Notes: generated by a model not told the origin, from the sequence alone. Counted from the first letter of the stretch, positions 33,187 to 42,376 are shown. The stretch: 64,000 bases of DNA from DASUFE01 sp036274675 (GCA_036274675.1 DASUFE010000040.1:9364-73363), one strand, 5' to 3'. Numbers and translations: made by a program.

Positions 33187-33897
33187 TTATTTATCGACGC
33201 GCGCCGCCATTACCGTCCGCGTTGCAATCGAGTACAGGAACCATCCGATCAGCATGGTCCAGGCGCCGCCGTTGTGTCCGCTCAGCAGCCTCCACAGGCC
33301 GTAGCCGATAAAGAGCGCGGCGGTGACGCGTCCGGCCTGGGCGGCGTAGACGGTGGCGCGACCCAGATTTCGGGTGAATACCCACAGCAATGCGCGCAAT
33401 ACGCGTCCGCCGTCCAGCGGGTACCCGGGGATCAGATTGAACACCAGTAATGACAGATTGATGTAACCGAGATGACTTATCAGGCCCTGCAGCGGCTCGC
33501 TCGATTCCGTCAACGGCTGGATACCGAGAAAAAGGAGCCCCAGCGCCAGACTGACCAGAGGCCCGCCGATCGCAATCAGAAATTCGGCGAGCGGATGCGG
33601 CGGCTCGCCGCCGAGGCGCGCGACGCCGCCGAACAGGAACAGGGTGATCCCATGCACCGGCACCTTATAATGGAATGCCACCAGCGAATGCCCCAGTTCG
33701 TGCAGCAGCACGCTGAGGAACAACCCCAGAGCCGTCACGGCTCCCATCAGCCAGTACAGCGGCGCGGGCCAGCCGGTGAACATGGCAGGGTACGAACTCG
33801 TCGCCAGCATCCAGCTCAGCAGGATAAAAATCAGGAACCAGGAGGCATCCAGGTCCACCGGTATGCCCCCGATCCTGCCGAGACGGATAGTATTCAT
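33187..33897 (-). CDS. M50-family site-2 protease homologue
   Basis: 236 residues, about six helices, with HELGH in the second-third helix (LLHELGHSLVA) and NLIPGYPLDGGR near the C-terminal side, giving two His and one Asp zinc ligands. It lacks the C-terminal CBS domains many close relatives (Rip3-like) carry, and lacks PDZ. It should cut transmembrane substrates in the inner membrane. It is monocistronic, with the stop side facing the His-rich gene. Different from the zinc-ribbon M50 enzyme at 17110-18387. Confidence 0.9.
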   Translation of the reverse strand: MNTIRLGRIGGIPVDLDASWFLIFILLSWMLATSSYPAMFTGWPAPLYWLMGAVTALGLFLSVLLHELGHSLVAFHYKVPVHGITLFLFGGVARLGGEPPHPLAEFLIAIGGPLVSLALGLLFLGIQPLTESSEPLQGLISHLGYINLSLLVFNLIPGYPLDGGRVLRALLWVFTRNLGRATVYAAQAGRVTAALFIGYGLWRLLSGHNGGAWTMLIGWFLYSIATRTVMAARVDK

Positions 33898-33987
33898 TGG
33901 CCTGCTCCATCTTTTAAAGAATATGAGTGTTAAATAAGACCCCGGCGATCAGGGCTTTGGATTTTTTCTCTTCCCGGCGAAAAATCA

Positions 33988-34092
33988 TCTCTCGCGGTGA
34001 CGCGGAGACGCAGAGAACGCCGTGATTATACATTGAAAAGCTCCGACCCGGATTTCCCCGGCGAATCCCCGAGTCCCGGCCCTTGTGAGAGA
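33988..34092. repeat. Palindromic element (CTCTCGC family), degraded
   Basis: Left arm CATCTCTCGCGGTGACGCGG, right end CCCGGCCCTTGTGAGAGATC. The arms match less well than in other copies. It lies between the divergently placed protease gene and the next lipoprotein gene. Confidence 0.6.
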
Positions 34093-34176
34093 TCCCTGAT
34101 TTCTTTACCCCGGTCTTTGAACATCGAATTCCTGCTATATATACTCATTCTGAATTTGCGGACAAGGATCACCGTT

Positions 34177-34605
34177 ATGGCGTTTGCGAAAAATACCCGG
34201 CTGCTTTGCGTTCTGTTACTGCTGGCCTCCTGCGGAACTTCGGATCCCGAGGCGGCGATACGCGCCAATATCGCTTACATGCAGGAGGCGGTGGAAGCCA
34301 GGGAAGCCGGAGCGGCGGTCGGGTATCTAGCGGAACACTTCACCGGCTCCTTCGGCACCGACAAGCGGGACCTGCGACGCCTGTTGGCGGCGCAATTTCT
34401 GCAGCACAAACATGTCACGGTGACCATCACGCGTCTGGATATTTCGGTTAACGAATATAACCCTGTAACCGCGCGCATGGAAGCGGTCGTCATTGTCACC
34501 GGGGCCGAAGGCCTGCTGCCGCGGAACGGCGAGCTGATCGATGTCACCGGCGATTGGGAATTGCACGATGGCGAATGGCTGCTCGTCAGCGCCCAATGGG
34601 AATAA
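34177..34605 (+). CDS. NTF2-like lipoprotein
   Basis: 142 residues with lipobox LASC and a body (AIRANIAYMQEAVEAREAGA, then HFTGSFGTDKRDLRRLLAAQF and a beta region ending GDWELHDGEWLLVSAQW) that matches the helix-then-sheet order of the NTF2/SnoaL-like fold. These act as small-molecule pockets or scaffolds; no catalytic set is evident. ATG at 34177 has AAGGA about 9 bases upstream; an open extension to 33997 runs into the repeat element and lacks a ribosome site. A palindromic element follows the stop immediately. Confidence 0.8.
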   Translation: MAFAKNTRLLCVLLLLASCGTSDPEAAIRANIAYMQEAVEAREAGAAVGYLAEHFTGSFGTDKRDLRRLLAAQFLQHKHVTVTITRLDISVNEYNPVTARMEAVVIVTGAEGLLPRNGELIDVTGDWELHDGEWLLVSAQWE

Positions 34606-34610
34606 AAAGA

Positions 34611-34787
34611 TTTCTCGCAGAGTTCGCAGAGACGCTGTAGTCAAAAGACATGCCCACAAGGGGATGGTGGAGGCCGCGATGTAATGTACGCAGTTCGATC
34701 GTCCGCGGGCTGTCTTTGCGAGCTCTGGGATTTCTTCGCGAACATTTTTCTTACTTCAGCGCCTCTGCGAACTCTGCGAGAGGTCTT
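34611..34787. repeat. Long palindromic element (CTCTCGC family), left of SDR gene
   Basis: TTTCTCGCAGAGTTCGCAGA at the left and CCTCTGCGAACTCTGCGAGA at the right are near-perfect inverted arms. The interior includes GATGTAATGTACGCAGTTCG and GTCCGCGGGCTGTCTTTGCG, shared with the copy at 35521-35701. About 177 bases long. Confidence 0.85.
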
Positions 34788-34832
34788 ATCTTTAATCCAG
34801 CGAACTCCGCGCAAAAAAATCAAGGAGATTAT

Positions 34833-35498
34833 ATGAAACAGACTGTGGTCATTACCGGCGCGAACCGGGGCATAGGGCTTGAGCTGGTCCGTGAATACCT
34901 GCGGCGCGGCTGCGAAGTCATCGGCTTGTGCCGCGAGACCTCCGCTGAACTCGACGCCAGCGGCGCGCGCGTCATCGACGGCGTGGATGTCGCCGACGCC
35001 CCTTCCGCACAGACAGCGGCCAGGAAATTAAAAGGCGTAGCCGTCGACATTCTGATCAACAACGCGGGCATCTTCGAGGACGACCGCCTGGGCAGGCTCG
35101 ATTATCAGATGCTGCAGCGCCAATTCGAGGTCAACGCGCTGGGGCCGCTGCATATCACCGAGGCCTTGCTCGATAACCTGGGAAAAGGCTCGAAAATCGC
35201 GCTTATCACCAGCCGCATGGGTTCCATCGCCGACAATGGTTCCGGCGGCTACTACGGGTATCGCATGTCCAAGGCCGCCTTGAACGCGGCGGGGAAATCC
35301 CTGGCGGTGGATTTGCGCGGGCGCGGCATCGCGGTGGCGATACTCCACCCCGGATTTGTGCAGACGCGCATGGTGGATTTCGCCGGCGACATACCGCCCG
35401 CAACCGCCGCCAAACGCCTCGCGCAGCGCATCGACGAGATTGATCTCAAAACCACCGGCAGCTTCCGCCACTCCAGCGGCGAAGCACTCCCCTGGTAA
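34833..35498 (+). CDS. SDR-family oxidoreductase
   Basis: 221 residues, classical short-chain dehydrogenase: nucleotide motif TGANRGIG (residues about 8-15), NNAG (about 78-81), catalytic Ser in ITSRMGS, YxxxK as YGYRMSK, and a C-terminal PGFVQT. Closest in type to C-factor (CsgA-like) SDRs, which use NAD(P)H on unknown carbonyl or alcohol substrates. AAGGAG 6 bases before the ATG fixes the start at 34833. It is flanked on both sides by near-homologous palindromic elements in the same orientation. Confidence 0.92.
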   Translation: MKQTVVITGANRGIGLELVREYLRRGCEVIGLCRETSAELDASGARVIDGVDVADAPSAQTAARKLKGVAVDILINNAGIFEDDRLGRLDYQMLQRQFEVNALGPLHITEALLDNLGKGSKIALITSRMGSIADNGSGGYYGYRMSKAALNAAGKSLAVDLRGRGIAVAILHPGFVQTRMVDFAGDIPPATAAKRLAQRIDEIDLKTTGSFRHSSGEALPW

Positions 35499-35520
35499 CA
35501 AGTTCGCGAATAAAAGAAAA

Positions 35521-35701
35521 CCTCTCGCGGAGTACGCAGAGACGCTGCAGTCAAACGACTTGTGCGCAGGGTATGCAGTGGTCGCTATGTAATGCGCGCG
35601 GTTCTATCCGTCCACGGGTTATCTTTGCGGGCTTCTCAGCTTCTTCGCGAACTTTATTCATGCTGCAGCGCCTTTGCGCACTCTGCGAGAGATAATTTTT
35701 T
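35521..35701. repeat. Long palindromic element (CTCTCGC family), right of SDR gene
   Basis: CCTCTCGCGGAGTACGCAGA at the left and CCTTTGCGCACTCTGCGAGA at the right, followed by a T-run. The interior CGCTATGTAATGCGCGCGGT matches the sister element at 34611-34787. It separates converging transcripts of the SDR gene and the rhodopsin-transducer-family gene. Confidence 0.85.
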
Positions 35702-35703
35702 GT

Positions 35704-36081
35704 CTAAGCAGTGGGGAAGGCGAGGGTGCTGATCAGTGCCAACTCCGCCTGGCGCGAATCCAGTCGTGTATGCTGCACCACAATCGGTACGTCGGAGCGG
35801 AACACACTGGCGAAGTCGGTCTCGCGCGGTATCCGCTCCGGATCCCTCAGTTCGTTGAACCGAAGATGCAATGTACGCTGCGCGGGAACCGTCAACAGAT
35901 AAGGGCCGGCGGACGCCCGGTCGGAAAAATAGACGGTGATTTCAACATGCGCATCCTGCCGGTTGCAGTTCAGAATGCAGGCGGTTTCATGGCTGGTTAA
36001 CGCGGGGGCCGGTCCGTGGCTGGAGCCGGGGATATAGCCTTCCGCGATCGCCCAGACTTTTTTACCGATCGATTCCTCCAT
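35704..36081 (-). CDS. Sensory rhodopsin transducer (ASRT) family protein
   Basis: 125 residues matching the Anabaena sensory rhodopsin transducer family almost end to end: KVWAIAEGYIPGSSHGPAPA, SHETACILN, VEITVYFSD, GPYLLTVPAQRTLHLRFN, DVPIVVQHTRLDSRQAE. ASRT forms a beta-barrel tetramer that binds the photoreceptor in Anabaena, but most homologues lie in genomes or operons without a rhodopsin and the fold has been proposed to bind small molecules, perhaps sugars. Start at 36081 gives the family N-terminus and has GGAG 6 bases before it; ATGs at 36108 and 36126 are alternatives. It is the last gene of the reverse-strand catabolic operon, 26 bases after the dehydrogenase. Confidence 0.92.
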   Translation of the reverse strand: MEESIGKKVWAIAEGYIPGSSHGPAPALTSHETACILNCNRQDAHVEITVYFSDRASAGPYLLTVPAQRTLHLRFNELRDPERIPRETDFASVFRSDVPIVVQHTRLDSRQAELALISTLAFPTA

Positions 36082-36107
36082 GTTCGTCTCCGCCTCCTGC
36101 GGCTTCA

Positions 36108-39008
36108 TTAAAAATCCTGCCGCCATGCCATTTGCATGACCTCGGCCATATGCATGGCCTGACGGCCCGTGGCCTGCCGGATCTGCTCGCGGCAGCTGAA
36201 ACCGTCGGCGATGATCAAGGTATCCGCGTCGCAGAGCCGCACGCGCGGTAGCAGCCTGCGTTCGCCCGCGGCGATGGATACAACGTATTTTTCACGCTCG
36301 TAACCGAAGGAGCCGGCCATGCCGCAGCAACCGGTGTCCGGAATTTCGCAGTCCAGCCCCACGGCCCCGATCAGGGCGCGGTCAGCCTCGGTTCCGAGCA
36401 CAGCCTTGTGATGGCAATGCATATGCAGCAGCGCCTTGCGGCGCAGTTTTGGCAGCCGCGCCTGCCGGCTCATGAATTCTCCGAAGTGACAGGTGTTGCG
36501 GCGCAGCTGCAAGGCCACTTCGTCGCCCGGAAACAACTCTTGCAGTTCGTGGCGAAACACCGAGGTACAAGCGGGCTCCAGCGCGACGATGGGCATACCT
36601 TGCCGCAGCGGTTCCTCCAGGACCTGCATGATGCGGCGCAACCGTTCCCGGGCCTCTTCGAGGAAACCGAATTCGTACAGCGGACGGCCGCAGCACAACC
36701 GTTCGGGCGGCAGTCGCACGCGGTAACCGCAGGCTTCCAGCACTTCGACCGCGGCCTGCGCCACCCAGGGGGTGAAATAATTGTTGAAGGTATCCGCCCA
36801 CAGCATGACTTCATGTCTGGAATCGGCCGGCTTGCGGTGCGCGTACCAGGCCCTGAAGCCGGGCGCCGCCAGTCGGGGCAGCTCCCGCTCCGGCGCAATA
36901 CCCGCGATCTGCTTCGCCAGGCGCCCGGTAATCCCGCCATGCAAAAGGGAATTGACCGGGCCGGGAAACTTTGTCCCCAGCGCCGCCCAGCGGTCGATAT
37001 GGCCGAATAACCGGGCTTTCAGCGGCCTGCGCCTGCGCCGGTAATAGTGATGGAAAAACTCCGCCTTGTACGTCGCCATGTCGACGTTGACCGGGCACTC
37101 GTGTTTGCAGCCCTTGCAGCTCAGACACAAATCCAGCGCCTCCTTCACGCTCTCGCTTTCCCATCCTTCCTTGATCACTTCGCCCTTGAGCATTTCGAAC
37201 AGCAGGTGGGCGCGCCCGCGGGTGGAATGCTTTTCATCGCGGGTCGCCATGTAGCTGGGGCACATCGTGCCCGCTTCGGTCTTGCGACACTCGCCGACAC
37301 CGACGCAGCGTAACAGCGCCTGGTTGAAATTCCCCGCGTCCGCGGGATATTTGAAAAAAGTCACGACCTTCTGATGGGAGCCGGTCATGCCTTTGATGCG
37401 CAGGTCGGCGTCCATCGGATAAGGATCGACCACCTTGCCGGGATTCATTTTCCAGTCCGGGTCCCACAGGCTTTTAAATTTGCGGAAGGCCTCGATCATA
37501 TCCTCGCCGTACATTATGTTCATCAGTTCGCCGCGGGACTGGCCGTCGCCGTGCTCGCCGGACAAGGAGCCTCCGCAGGCAACGACCAGGGATGCCGCCT
37601 CACGCGCGAATTTCCGGTAGCGCGCGATCCCTGCTTCCGAATCCAGGTCGAAACTGATGCTCACATGCACGCATCCCTGGCCGAAATGCCCGTATAAATC
37701 GCCCTGGTAGCCGTAACGATCCAGCAGTTTCCGGAACTGTCGCAGGTATTCGCCGAGCCGCGCGGGCGGCACCGCGGCATCTTCCCAGCCGGACCAAGTG
37801 GGCAACCGCCCCGATGGATGCGCCGTCACGCCCAGCGCGGACTTACGAACTTCCCAGATTTTCTTCACATCGGCGCGGTTTTTGTAGACGACGGCGCCGC
37901 TGATGCCCTTGTCATGGTCCTGCAACTCCCGCACCGCGCGTTCGGCCCGGGCGCAGGCTTCCTCCGCGGTCGCGCCGCCGAATTCGACCACCAGCCAGCC
38001 GTCGCCCGCGGGCAGCATCGATAGTTCGCTTTCATGCAGATGGCTTTTTCGGATATCGTCCGCGAGCGCGCGGTCCATGCCTTCCAGCGCCGTCGGTTGA
38101 TGACTCATCACCGCCGGCACATGATCGCAGGCGACGAACACGTCGGGATATCCCAGCACCGCGAGCGCGCGCGCCGGCGGACTGTCGACCAGGCGCAGTT
38201 TCGCCCGCAGCACGATGACGCAGGCGCCTTCGGTTCCCACCAGCGCGCGGGCGACATTAAAGCCGTTCTCGTCGAACAGCTCGTCCAGGCTGAAGCCGGA
38301 CACACGCCGCGGAATATTCGGCATGCGTTCGCGGATAAGCCTCGCGTAGCGGTCGCGCAAGGCGCGCAGCCCCGCGTAAATCTCGCCGCGGCGGCCGCCG
38401 GCGTTTATGATGCCTTCGAGTTCGGCTTCCGAAGTCGGACCCACGGTCATGCGCAGGCCGTCATAGGTGAGGACGTCCAGCTCGATCACGTTTTCGGAAG
38501 TGCGGCCGCCCATGATCGAATGCACGCCGCAAGAATTGTTGCCGATCATGCCGCCGAGCGTGTTGTGGCTGTGCGTCGAGGGATCGGGGGCGAATGTGAG
38601 GTGATGTTCTTCCGCGCGTTCGCGCAGCCGGTCCAGCACTGTCCCGGGCTCGACGACCGCCGTCCTGGCCTCGGCATCGAGAGATATGATCTTGTGCAGA
38701 TATTTGGTCATGTCGAGGACGACCGCCACATTGCAGCACTGCCCCGCAAGGCTAGTGCCGCCCCCGCGCGACAGCACCGGCAGCCGGTATTCGCGGCAGA
38801 TTGCGACTGCGGCGACGACATCCTCCACGGTCTTCGGTATAACGACGCCGATCGGCACCTGGCGGTAGTTCGACGCGTCGGCCGCATATAAAGCGCGGCT
38901 GCCTTCGTCGAAGCAAACCTCCGCGGTGGTGCCTTCCTGCAGGCGGCGAATAACCTCGGGTATGACGCGCTCGTCATAGAGACTTGCCGCATGCTTGTCA
39001 AACGGCAT
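36108..39008 (-). CDS. FAD-binding, 4Fe-4S-containing dehydrogenase (GlcD/D-lactate type, YdiJ-like)
   Basis: 966 residues, a fusion of FAD-linked oxidase (FAD-binding domain with SRGGGTSLAGQCCN at about 80-93, then the C-terminal FAD-oxidase domain to about 540), a 4Fe-4S region with Cys clusters at about 566-582 and 627-640 (CLSCKGCKHECP), and two CCG domains near 770 (CCGRPLYEFG) and 895 (GCCGMAGSFG). Such enzymes oxidise 2-hydroxy acids such as D-lactate or D-2-hydroxyglutarate and pass electrons to quinone or ferredoxin. Its start overlaps the end of the upstream dehydratase gene by 11 bases, so translation is coupled. It may process the keto or hydroxy acid product of that enzyme. Confidence 0.93.
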   Translation of the reverse strand: MPFDKHAASLYDERVIPEVIRRLQEGTTAEVCFDEGSRALYAADASNYRQVPIGVVIPKTVEDVVAAVAICREYRLPVLSRGGGTSLAGQCCNVAVVLDMTKYLHKIISLDAEARTAVVEPGTVLDRLRERAEEHHLTFAPDPSTHSHNTLGGMIGNNSCGVHSIMGGRTSENVIELDVLTYDGLRMTVGPTSEAELEGIINAGGRRGEIYAGLRALRDRYARLIRERMPNIPRRVSGFSLDELFDENGFNVARALVGTEGACVIVLRAKLRLVDSPPARALAVLGYPDVFVACDHVPAVMSHQPTALEGMDRALADDIRKSHLHESELSMLPAGDGWLVVEFGGATAEEACARAERAVRELQDHDKGISGAVVYKNRADVKKIWEVRKSALGVTAHPSGRLPTWSGWEDAAVPPARLGEYLRQFRKLLDRYGYQGDLYGHFGQGCVHVSISFDLDSEAGIARYRKFAREAASLVVACGGSLSGEHGDGQSRGELMNIMYGEDMIEAFRKFKSLWDPDWKMNPGKVVDPYPMDADLRIKGMTGSHQKVVTFFKYPADAGNFNQALLRCVGVGECRKTEAGTMCPSYMATRDEKHSTRGRAHLLFEMLKGEVIKEGWESESVKEALDLCLSCKGCKHECPVNVDMATYKAEFFHHYYRRRRRPLKARLFGHIDRWAALGTKFPGPVNSLLHGGITGRLAKQIAGIAPERELPRLAAPGFRAWYAHRKPADSRHEVMLWADTFNNYFTPWVAQAAVEVLEACGYRVRLPPERLCCGRPLYEFGFLEEARERLRRIMQVLEEPLRQGMPIVALEPACTSVFRHELQELFPGDEVALQLRRNTCHFGEFMSRQARLPKLRRKALLHMHCHHKAVLGTEADRALIGAVGLDCEIPDTGCCGMAGSFGYEREKYVVSIAAGERRLLPRVRLCDADTLIIADGFSCREQIRQATGRQAMHMAEVMQMAWRQDF

Positions 39009-40089
39009 GGCGGGCAGCGTCCTGATATTTGAATTCCAACCCCAGGCCGGGCCGGGTCAGATCCGGTGCAAGACAACCGTCATTCGGCCGCAGCGCACCC
39101 TCGAACAAGCGTTGCTCGATGCGGGCATGGTCGTGAAAATATTCCAGATGCCGCTGGATGGAAAGGGCGCAACCGACGTGAACGCTGAGGTTGGGCGCGC
39201 AATGCGATGAAACCGGCGTGTCGAAAGCCCGCGCCAGCGCGGCGATTTCCAGATACCCGCTGATGCCGGCGCAGCGCGTAACATCCGGCATGAGATAATC
39301 GACCGCGCCCGCTTCCAGCATGCGCCGGAAATAATGCAGGTCCGGCCCGTATTCGCCGGCGGCGATTGCCATCGCCGGCGGGCAATGATCGCGCAGCCAA
39401 CGCAAACCTTCCAGATCGTCGGAGGAGACCGGCTCTTCATACCAGCGCACGTCGCTATCGGCAAAGGCTTCCGCCATGCGACGCGCCTGGCGGCGCATAT
39501 AGGCGCCGTTGGCGTCGACGAACAGCTCGACCCCCGGCGGCAAGGCGTCGCGGACCGCGCGCACGCGCTCCGGATCCCGCGCGGGCTCGCGCCCGATTTT
39601 CATTTTCACCATGCGTATGCCGGAATCCGCCCAGCCCGCGAGCTGTCCGCACAGCGTCTTTTCGGAATATGAAGTGAATCCGCCACTGCCGTAAATCGGG
39701 ATCCGCTCGCGCACGCGCCCCAAAAGACTTACCAGCGGCAGTTGCAGCAGCCGCGCCTTTAAATCCCAGAGTGCGATATCGGCCGCAGCGATGGCCATCG
39801 ACGCGATACCCGTGCGCCCGATATTACGCACGGCTTGCAGCATCGACAGCCACAACGCCGGGATATCGAAAACATCCCTCCGCAGCAGCACGGGCTCAAG
39901 GGAATTCTTCACGATGCCGGCCGCGGACTTATCGGCATAACTGTAGCCGGTGCCGCTGGCTCCGGCTCCGGAAATCTTCACCACCACCAGCCCGGTCGCG
40001 TTCCATTCGATCGTCCCGTCCGATTCCGGAGCATCCGTCGGAATGGAATAGGCGCTGACATCGATGGACTGGATGGCCGCTTCCGGCAT
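38998..40089 (-). CDS. Enolase-superfamily (mandelate racemase/acid-sugar dehydratase-like) enzyme
   Basis: 363 residues. The N-terminal capping domain is followed by the barrel with K162 and K164 (KMKIG), D192/N194 (DANGAY), E218 (YEEP), E246 (GEYG), D269 and H296 (SSHCAPN). The K-x-K pair plus three acidic metal ligands and the late His match the mandelate racemase subgroup, most of which dehydrate acid sugars; substrate cannot be told. It is co-transcribed with the FAD/Fe-S dehydrogenase (11-base overlap) and lies 57 bases after the TPP enzyme gene. Confidence 0.92.
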   Translation of the reverse strand: MPEAAIQSIDVSAYSIPTDAPESDGTIEWNATGLVVVKISGAGASGTGYSYADKSAAGIVKNSLEPVLLRRDVFDIPALWLSMLQAVRNIGRTGIASMAIAAADIALWDLKARLLQLPLVSLLGRVRERIPIYGSGGFTSYSEKTLCGQLAGWADSGIRMVKMKIGREPARDPERVRAVRDALPPGVELFVDANGAYMRRQARRMAEAFADSDVRWYEEPVSSDDLEGLRWLRDHCPPAMAIAAGEYGPDLHYFRRMLEAGAVDYLMPDVTRCAGISGYLEIAALARAFDTPVSSHCAPNLSVHVGCALSIQRHLEYFHDHARIEQRLFEGALRPNDGCLAPDLTRPGLGLEFKYQDAARHAV

Positions 40090-40146
40090 AAATCACTGTG
40101 GTCGCAGTATGCTTATTTCGAAACTTCGTTTATTTCACGATTTCGC

Positions 40147-41913
40147 TTATTTAACGATTTCTCGGGCCGAGGCCTTTACGACGCGGCCCGCTTCCGGATC
40201 CCCTTTCCACAGCGCCTTCAGATATCCCCTGACCTGCTCCAGCTTCATGTGCGGCGGCAATGGCGGCACAGCCGGATCGGTATGGAATTCAACGACCACC
40301 GGCTTGTCCGCGCGCAATGCCAGATCCCAGGCGTTCTGCACCTGTTTTGGATCGCTCACTTCAATGCCTTTGAGACCGATCAATTCGGCATAAGCGGCAT
40401 ACGGAAAATCGGGCAGGTTCTGCGAATCCTCGAACTTGGGATCGCCTCCCATGACGCGCTGTTCCCAGGTGACCATGTTGAGATCGCCGTTGTTCAGCAC
40501 CACGATGATGAGTTGTGGATTTTCCCAGCGCTTCCAGTATTTCTTGATGCTGACCAGTTCGCTGTTGCCGATCATCTGCATCGCGCCGTCGCCGGCGAGC
40601 GCGATGACCGGACGTTCCGGGTAGGCGAACTTGGCCGCGATGGCGTAGGGAACCGCCGGACCCATCGTGGCAAGACTGCCCGAGAGCGTGGCTTTCATGC
40701 CTTTGCGCATTTTCAGGTCGCGTGCGTACCAGAACGCGACCGTTCCCGAATCCGCGGTCAGTATGCAGTTGTCCGGCAGCTGCGGCGACAGCTCCCAGAA
40801 GACTTGTTGCGGGTTGATCGGCTGCGCCGGGCCGTGCGCCCTTTTTTCCAGCGTCTGCCACCACTCGCTCACGTTGCGTTCGATCTGCCCGCGCCAGCCG
40901 CGGTCCTTCTTATAGTGCAACCGCGGCAACAACTCGCGCAGTGTCAGGCGCGCGTCGCCTTCGAGGTTGACCTCCATCGGATAGCGCAGGCTCAATTTGC
41001 GCCCGTCGATATCGATCTGTACGCCCCGCGCCTGCTCTTCCCGCGGCAGGAACTCCGAATACGGAAAGCTGGAGCCGACCATCAGCAGGGTGTCGCAGTT
41101 TTCCATCAGTTCCCAACTGGGATTGGTGCCGAGCAGACCGATCGAACCGGTGACGTACGGCAGATCGTCGGGCACCGCCGCCTTGCCGAGCAGGGCCTTG
41201 GCGATGCCCGCGCCCAGCCTCTCGGCGACTTCGAGCACTTCATCGGTCGCCTGCAGGGCGCCGGCGCCGACCAGTATCGCAACTTTCCTGCCGGAATTGA
41301 GCACCTCCGCCGCGCGGTCCAGTTCCTCGTCCGCCGGCACTATGCGCGCCCTGCTGTAGCCGGCGCCGCTGTGGATGCTGCCGTGCTTGCGCGGCGGCAC
41401 TTCCACCGCCTTCAGTTCCTGCACGTCGTTCGGAACGATGATGCAGGTCACGCAGCGCTGGTTTTGCGCGATGCGCATCGAACGGTCGACGGCGTGCCGC
41501 ATCTGTTCCGGCACTGTCACCATGTGCACGTATTCGTGCGCCACGTCCTTGAACAGTGAGATCAGATCCACTTCCTGCTGGAAGTCGCCGCCGATCGCCA
41601 TGCGCGCCGATTGCCCGACGATGGCCACCACGGGCTGGTTATCCAGCTTCGCGTCGTACAGTCCGTTCAGCAGGTGGATGGCGCCCGGACCCGAAGTCGC
41701 GAGGCAGACACCGACCTCGCCGGTGAACTTCGCGTGTGCGCAGGCCATGAAGGCCGCGCTTTCTTCATGGCGCACCTGGATAAATTCGATCTTGTCGGAA
41801 TGGCGATCCAGCGCGCCCATGATGCCGTTGATCCCGTCCCCGGGATAACCATAGATACGCCTGACGCCCCATCCCGCAAGGCGGGTGATCAGGAAATCAC
41901 TTACTTCTTCCAT
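40147..41913 (-). CDS. Thiamine pyrophosphate-dependent enzyme (pyruvate oxidase/acetolactate synthase-like)
   Basis: 588 residues with the three-domain layout of the POX/ALS superfamily: N-terminal TPP pyrimidine-binding domain with the catalytic Glu at about 50 (RHEESAA), a central domain, and a C-terminal domain with the GDG...NN cofactor motif (ALAGDGAMQM near residue 438, NNGDLN). Relatives are often called thiamine pyrophosphate-requiring proteins; some are pyruvate oxidases, some act on 2-keto sugars. It begins the operon that continues with the dehydratase, dehydrogenase and ASRT-family gene. The upstream gap holds palindromic elements. Confidence 0.9.
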   Translation of the reverse strand: MEEVSDFLITRLAGWGVRRIYGYPGDGINGIMGALDRHSDKIEFIQVRHEESAAFMACAHAKFTGEVGVCLATSGPGAIHLLNGLYDAKLDNQPVVAIVGQSARMAIGGDFQQEVDLISLFKDVAHEYVHMVTVPEQMRHAVDRSMRIAQNQRCVTCIIVPNDVQELKAVEVPPRKHGSIHSGAGYSRARIVPADEELDRAAEVLNSGRKVAILVGAGALQATDEVLEVAERLGAGIAKALLGKAAVPDDLPYVTGSIGLLGTNPSWELMENCDTLLMVGSSFPYSEFLPREEQARGVQIDIDGRKLSLRYPMEVNLEGDARLTLRELLPRLHYKKDRGWRGQIERNVSEWWQTLEKRAHGPAQPINPQQVFWELSPQLPDNCILTADSGTVAFWYARDLKMRKGMKATLSGSLATMGPAVPYAIAAKFAYPERPVIALAGDGAMQMIGNSELVSIKKYWKRWENPQLIIVVLNNGDLNMVTWEQRVMGGDPKFEDSQNLPDFPYAAYAELIGLKGIEVSDPKQVQNAWDLALRADKPVVVEFHTDPAVPPLPPHMKLEQVRGYLKALWKGDPEAGRVVKASAREIVK

Positions 41914-42068
41914 ATCGGCTCTACCGCTTTTGATGAACGATAGAGGAGACTGGCAATATATATGCCCGCAGAAAATCGAAGCTGTTCGATTTAACGGGCG
42001 TTTTTCAATGGGGCGGCGCTAATGTATTGAAAGTTTTACAAAACCGGGTAATTAAAGAATAAGAAGAC

Positions 42069-42200
42069 CTCTCGCAGGGACGCCGGGACGCGGAGAAACG
42101 CGGTGGAAAAAATTATCCATTCCAAAGACGTTTATAAATCTTGCTCGACCTGTTAATTCTCGACGTACTCTGCGTCCCGGCGTCCCCGCGAGAGATCCTG
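42069..42200. repeat. Palindromic element (CTCTCGC family)
   Basis: CCTCTCGCAGGGACGCCGGG facing CTGCGTCCCGGCGTCCCCGC then GAGAG. The AT-rich centre includes CTTGCTCGACCTGTTAATTC, related to the centre of the next copy. Confidence 0.8.
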
Positions 42201-42244
42201 GTTTTGTCTTCACGGGCTGATAAAACTCGCCTGTAAGAGAAAAT

Positions 42245-42346
42245 TTCTCCCGGTTACGCAGTAACGCGGAGAAACGCAGTGGAAACAAATTCGTACTAAA
42301 GACGACTATGAATCCTTCTTGACCTGTTCCCTGCGAGAGATCCTGG
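42245..42346. repeat. Palindromic element (CTCTCGC family), truncated right arm
   Basis: Left arm TTCTCCCGGTTACGCAGTAA; the right arm is reduced to CCCTGCGAGAGATCCTGG, sharing the last segment with the neighbouring copy. Appears to be a deletion derivative. Confidence 0.7.
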
Positions 42347-42376
42347 TTTGTTTTCTCGGGGTTATGGGTTATAGCT

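Larger units (their letters stand above)
41914..42376. other. Gene-free interval with two palindromic elements
   Basis: 463 bases between divergent-side promoters of the TPP enzyme operon (left) and the 3' end of trxC (right). It contains palindromic elements at 42069-42200 and 42245-42346, both with CGCGAGAGATCCTGG-type right ends. The left 140 bases are AT-rich and probably carry the operon promoter. No gene seen. Confidence 0.65.

Noticed and set aside
39835..41559. Forward-strand open frame (574 codons) opposite the TPP enzyme gene
   Set aside because: The reverse strand encodes a well-matched TPP enzyme; the forward frame has no recognisable motif.
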